In this document: piece after piece, positions 23,013-25,903 of the stretch
How positions within the stretch are numbered: position 1 is the first letter of the stretch
How the letters are laid out: every line of letters begins with the position of its first letter
DNA from: Bacillota bacterium
GTDB lineage: Bacteria > Bacillota > Bacilli > Bacillales > Bacillaceae_J
Length of the DNA: 25,903 nucleotides
Assembly: GCA_023457235.1 (NCBI GenBank)
Contig: JAEWMK010000328.1
Span: 1-25,903, forward strand
Reading direction: 5' to 3'
Translations under genes and position numbers: made by a program
Notes under the pieces: model-generated
The model's input: the letters and a program-made list of their open reading frames with translations, nothing else
Database searches by the model: none
What the model was told of the DNA's origin: nothing

Positions 23013-24242
23013 TTATTCAACTATTTTGACATTTATCGAATTATTAAATAAAGGCAAGATAAAGCCCATGCCAACAATAAACAAGATAGCGGATGCTTCA
23101 AACATAATAACCAACGAAAATTGTTCTTTTAGTATCCCTGCCATACTCATCGTTACAACCATTGAACCTGTAAAGAGTGGACTTAGTATCCCATTTACTC
23201 TTCCAATAAATGCCGCTTCCGTACTTTGGATGATCCATGTATTGATACCTATATGAATACACGGCATCATGAAGCCGATAAAAAACTCAACAGCCAATGT
23301 TAGCCACAGATTTGTTGAAAGACCAACAATCGCGATGCCGATGGCATTTGATAACATTCCAAAGGTTAACAGCCTTTGAGGTGCAACGTTTTTCGCAAAC
23401 ATCATAATGACTGCACCCCCAAGGATCATACCAACGCCGTTAGACATTAAAAGCCATTGCAGATTTTCCTTGGGCAATCCGAGTCTTTCTGTAATAAGAA
23501 AGATCCCAAGCGGTTGAATAAAACCAAGTCCAAGCCCAGCTCCCATAAAGCATAATCCAAGTAAACTTAAATCTCTCTTTTGCAACACATACTTTATACC
23601 ACTTTTCATTTCCTCCCATAAAGTCGTATCGCCATTACTTTCATCCAGTTTACGGTCTTTTGGAAGGAAACCTAGGGCAACAGCAGAAAGAAGAAAAGCA
23701 ATTCCAGTGATCGCAATCGATACATTAATACCAAAGGATTCAAATACAAATGTCCCCACTATAGGTCCTAACACCATAAATACTGCAAAGATCGTTTGAT
23801 AAAACGACATCCCCTGCTGCATTTGTTCCATCGGCAAATGCATTTTAAAAAGCTTCAAGCCTGAGGGCTGTGAAAACTGCGACAGGATTGCAGAAATTAA
23901 TGTTGCAAAAAACACGATCTGCCAAGTCCCAAATACTAGAGTGATTAGTACCGCAAATATTGATAAAGCACTTAAAATATCACACCATACCATCGTCCTT
24001 TTCGGACTCCAACGGTCGGCAAATGTTCCTCCGATAAAGGAAAAAATAAATATCGGGGCAAATTCAGCAACAGAGATCATCGAAACTGCAAACGAATCCC
24101 CATTCGTTTTTTCCATTACAAAAAGCAATACGGCAAAATTTCGAACCCATATACCGATTTGCAAAAATAAACCTGATATGATTATGGCTTGAAATACACG
24201 GTTTTGAAATAAACCCGACGATTTAGCTGGAACTCCATCCAA
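23013..24242 (-). CDS. MFS efflux transporter, DHA3 (MefA-like) type
   Basis: The 409-residue protein has about 12 membrane helices. The loop after helix 2 reads GGTFADRWSPKRTM, the MFS signature, and the overall arrangement resembles the DHA3 drug/macrolide exporters (MefA class) and their Bacillus relatives. The substrate cannot be assigned. It starts at TTG 24240-24242, eight bases after a perfect AGGAGG; the ATG at 24234-24236 is out of frame. The ribosome binding site lies in the 3' arm of a 9-bp hairpin followed by six T bases, so expression is probably controlled in the leader. Antibiotic- or ribosome-stalling-induced control, as known for several resistance genes including mef, is an inference. 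Confidence 0.85.
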   Translation of the reverse strand: MDGVPAKSSGLFQNRVFQAIIISGLFLQIGIWVRNFAVLLFVMEKTNGDSFAVSMISVAEFAPIFIFSFIGGTFADRWSPKRTMVWCDILSALSIFAVLITLVFGTWQIVFFATLISAILSQFSQPSGLKLFKMHLPMEQMQQGMSFYQTIFAVFMVLGPIVGTFVFESFGINVSIAITGIAFLLSAVALGFLPKDRKLDESNGDTTLWEEMKSGIKYVLQKRDLSLLGLCFMGAGLGLGFIQPLGIFLITERLGLPKENLQWLLMSNGVGMILGGAVIMMFAKNVAPQRLLTFGMLSNAIGIAIVGLSTNLWLTLAVEFFIGFMMPCIHIGINTWIIQSTEAAFIGRVNGILSPLFTGSMVVTMSMAGILKEQFSLVIMFEASAILFIVGMGFILPLFNNSINVKIVE

Positions 24243-24244
24243 AT

Positions 24245-24277
24245 AAAAAACCTCCTGTCATAAATCTGGACAGGAGG
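24245..24277 (-). promoter_or_regulatory. SD-sequestering hairpin / attenuator in the MFS leader
   Basis: In the minus-strand RNA, CCTCCTGTC (24277-24269) pairs perfectly with GACAGGAGG (24259-24251) around a 9-nt loop, followed by TTTTTT (24250-24245). The 3' arm contains AGGAGG of the MFS gene, so the same hairpin could block translation and end transcription. Confidence 0.7.
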
Positions 24278-24305
24278 CAGTACAATACAATATCAAAAAA
24301 TACAT
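24258..24305 (-). CDS. Possible 15-residue leader peptide of the MFS gene
   Basis: A short frame reads MYFLILYCTASCPDL and stops at TGA (24258-24260). It has an AAGGGA site five bases before its ATG. Its last codons run through CCTCCTGTC, the anti-Shine-Dalgarno arm, and the stop is at the base of the 3' arm. A ribosome on this frame would open the hairpin and expose the MFS ribosome binding site. The frame is short enough to arise by chance. Confidence 0.35.
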   Translation of the reverse strand: MYFLILYCTASCPDL

Positions 24306-24336
24306 TCATTCCCTTATAGAAGGACAAAATGAATGT
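24295..24336 (-). terminator. Upstream hairpin with T run, overlapping the leader peptide start
   Basis: ACATTCATT pairs with AATGAATGT (24328-24336 with 24302-24310), with an inner CCTT/AAGG helix, followed in the minus-strand RNA by A and six T bases. It can act as a terminator and encloses the ribosome binding site and ATG of the leader peptide. Confidence 0.6.
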
Positions 24337-24347
24337 TTGGGCTTGTA

Positions 24348-24360
24348 TATACAATGTATA
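24348..24360. promoter_or_regulatory. Dyad TATAC-AAT-GTATA upstream of the MFS leader
   Basis: A 13-base dyad lies just upstream of hairpin 1 and could be a repressor operator or overlap a -10 element. No good -35 box was found. Confidence 0.3.
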
Positions 24361-24531
24361 CTGATCCTATCCAGAAAATAAATCGCTTATTCAGAGTTAC
24401 TAAATTACTCTACGAATTTTTTCATCAAAATAGGATTAATAAATCATTGTATTTAGGTCACCCTTTCCATTAGATAAACAAATATTAATCGATTTTTCTT
24501 AGCAATGCAACATATATATTATATAGTCGAA

Positions 24532-24813
24532 CTAAAGATCAACTTTTTTCAATTTATGTAATCGTTGTTGTTTTTCCATTTCTTTTCGTTTCAAACCTAA
24601 ACGAACCATAAAGTCCACTAGCAAACCTATTCCAAACAGCCAAATTCCTAAGCCAATTCCTAGTGCAACACTGATATGTTCGTAGGTAATCACAAAAACT
24701 GTCATCGTCCAGGCCACAATAGCGGAACAGAACACATGGAAATATTCCCTAAAATAGTAGAACTCGTGGTAGTGCTTTGGATATTTAGGGAAATTAATAA
24801 TTTGGGCTTTCAT
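24532..24813 (-). CDS. Small two-helix membrane protein, unknown
   Basis: I do not recognise this 93-residue protein. It has a Tyr/His-rich N-terminus (KHYHEFYYFREYFHVF), two hydrophobic helices (about 28-46 and 50-72) and a basic C-terminal tail (LKRKEMEKQQRLHKLKK). The sequence suggests a small inner-membrane protein with the basic end in the cytoplasm. The ATG follows AAGGAGAG. Upstream are a perfect TAGTATACTA dyad and a GTGAAA-CA-TTTCAC palindrome, which suggest transcriptional control. No neighbour hints at a role; the downstream MFS gene has its own leader. Confidence 0.65.
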   Translation of the reverse strand: MKAQIINFPKYPKHYHEFYYFREYFHVFCSAIVAWTMTVFVITYEHISVALGIGLGIWLFGIGLLVDFMVRLGLKRKEMEKQQRLHKLKKVDL

Positions 24814-24836
24814 TTTAATTCTCTCCTTATAAGTTT

Positions 24837-24870
24837 GTGAAACATTTCACTTTCTGTTTATAGTATACTA
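24837..24870 (-). promoter_or_regulatory. Palindromes in the upstream region of the two-helix protein gene
   Basis: GTGAAACATTTCAC (24837-24850) is a perfect 6+6 dyad with a 2-base centre, between a TAGTATACTA dyad (24861-24870) that contains a TATACT box and the ribosome binding site. The position downstream of a -10-like box fits a repressor operator. Confidence 0.4.
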
Positions 24871-24926
24871 CCTTTTAATTGGGAGAGAGCATGCATTTTG
24901 CAATTTATCATGTCATTTTTGTGAAA

Positions 24927-25643
24927 TCAATAGCTCCACCTGTAATGGCCAGTAATCGGTGTTTTGAAGGATGATAGTTTGACTTCTGCAGCATAAGGAA
25001 AAATGTTATGAATAAAATATGGCGTTCCATCTTTAGCCCGTTTATCAGAGACAATGCCTACATGATGAAAGCTGCCTTCCATAAAGACAACAATATCTCC
25101 CGGCTGCCATTCTCGTAAATTATCAATATTTCTAGGAATCAAATCAGTCGTTACTTCCTCGGCAAACCGCTTAAAAAATACATATTGATTAGGTACACGT
25201 CTAAAATCAATGTTAGGGTCAGGGTTACCAGCGACTCGTGGATATTGGTCCGTGTTGGTCGCAATATCTCCATCTATAAGCTCTTTAAATGGAATCCCGA
25301 CACCCTTTAACCCCCGCCAAATCATATCCGTACATACACCTTCGTCATCCGGTGGATAACCTCCGGCATAATAGGCACTTTTATAGGCGGTTCGCTCAAT
25401 CACACCTTTTCTGGCTTCATTAACAATATCAAGCGGATCTGGGATTCCGTTTTGATTTCGGTCAACTTTTGAATAGTCTTCAGGAACATCGACAGCTTAA
25501 ATAAAAGGTATGTTAATTTCAAAACCAAGATGATCAAGGATGATGCCGCCTCGAAAAAAGAAAGCAACAAGGAAAAGACTAACAACAATAAGTAACATTG
25601 CACGAAAAAGTTTTTTTAACTTAAACTTAGACTTAATCCTCAT
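24927..25643 (-). pseudogene. DUF1287 (NlpC/P60-like) protein gene with an in-frame TAA
   Basis: One continuous frame runs from ATG 25641-25643 (after AAGGTG) to 24927, broken by a single TAA at 25497-25499. The first 48 residues contain a signal anchor (FRAMLLIVVSLFLVAFF). After the stop the same frame continues AVDVPEDYSKVDRNQNGIPD and the DUF1287 core, with candidate catalytic Cys in GVCTDMIW and His in FHHVGIV. Without the stop the protein would be about 238 residues, normal for a membrane-anchored DUF1287 protein. A GTG at 25401-25403 could begin a 158-residue truncated form lacking the anchor. The gene is probably inactive, unless the stop is a sequencing error or is read through. Confidence 0.8.
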
Positions 25644-25709
25644 TCTATTCACCTTTATTTTTTACTTTTCCACCATTTTACCACTTTCCTTCCTTTTATT
25701 CAGCATTCC

Positions 25710-25903
25710 TTATTTGATTTGTGCCACCAGTCCTTCAAATTTACTGTAATTCATTGCAACTCCATCATCCAAGTCAATTGCAATATGTTGTTCCGCCAGT
25801 TCGTTCAGACGATGGTTATACTTTTCTAGTTCCCCAATCTTTTTCTCCAATACTGCTAATTGTTGATGTAAATATTCATCCAGGATTCTGCCTAAAGTTT
25901 TCG
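25710..25903 (-). CDS. C-terminus of a large protein, possibly a PglX-like adenine DNA methyltransferase (partial)
   Basis: The last 63 codons of a minus-strand gene end at TAA 25710-25712; the gene enters from beyond the right edge. A coiled-coil stretch (LAVLEKKIGELEKYNHRLNE) is followed by AIDLDDGVAMNYSKFEGLVA. The DLDDGV-x-x-NY-x-K-F tail is reminiscent of the extreme C-termini of PglX (BREX) and related Eco57I-class adenine-specific methyltransferases. The match is from memory and from one short segment, so the assignment is tentative. Confidence 0.45.
   Translation of the reverse strand, partial: KTLGRILDEYLHQQLAVLEKKIGELEKYNHRLNELAEQHIAIDLDDGVAMNYSKFEGLVAQIK

Noticed and set aside
25400..25603. 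Hydrophobic minus-strand frame overlapping the DUF1287 gene
   Set aside because: It is a shifted frame over the DUF1287 anchor and linker region. The real frame, with an in-frame stop, matches the family on both sides.

Overview
The window looks like chromosomal DNA of a low-GC Firmicute of the family Bacillaceae. The support is the opuA-type glycine betaine operon with a divergent GbsR-type regulator, a YjfB-like protein, a YitT protein, a complete seven-gene Mrp antiporter operon, strong AGGAGG-type ribosome binding sites, frequent TTG/GTG starts and hairpin-plus-T-run terminators. I cannot name the genus. No rRNA, tRNA, CRISPR array or intact insertion sequence was seen.

Layout from left to right. 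Positions 1-2075: the tail of a DegV-like gene, an alpha/beta hydrolase in an operon with a YjfB-like gene, and an EcsC-family gene. Positions 2100-6200: opuAA-opuAB-opuAC (minus strand) for compatible-solute uptake, with a GbsR/MarR-type regulator reading away from it; the divergent region holds copy A of a structured dispersed repeat. Positions 6195-9451: a histidine kinase/response regulator pair, a single-domain protoglobin sensor and a small lipoprotein. Positions 9550-13920: a nitronate monooxygenase-like flavoprotein, copy B of the repeat, a 79-residue Gln-rich protein, YitT, a degenerate GGDEF protein and a secreted protein with a copper-amine-oxidase-N-like domain. Positions 13908-19692: mrpABCDEFG (minus strand), with a universal-stress-type protein reading away from mrpA. 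Positions 20572-24813: a minimal tyrosine recombinase, an MscS channel, a GNAT acetyltransferase, an MFS efflux protein with an elaborate leader, and a small two-helix membrane protein. Positions 24927-25903: a DUF1287 gene broken by one in-frame TAA, and the C-terminus of what may be a PglX-like DNA methyltransferase.

Several genes share a theme of ion, osmotic and pH homeostasis: OpuA with its regulator, Mrp with its USP partner, MscS and possibly YitT. Signal input is the second theme: the two-component pair, the protoglobin and the GGDEF protein that keeps its I-site but has lost its catalytic motif.

The most unusual items are: (1) the MFS leader, in which a possible 15-residue peptide is read through the anti-Shine-Dalgarno arm of a hairpin that hides the MFS ribosome binding site; (2) a pair of near-identical multi-hairpin repeats, one of which carries a 68-nt insert in its terminal hairpin; (3) the DUF1287 nonsense codon; (4) the GGDEF protein that looks like a c-di-GMP receptor; and (5) the USP/Mrp divergent pair. 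All functional statements rest on reading the sequence and on family knowledge; no search was run.
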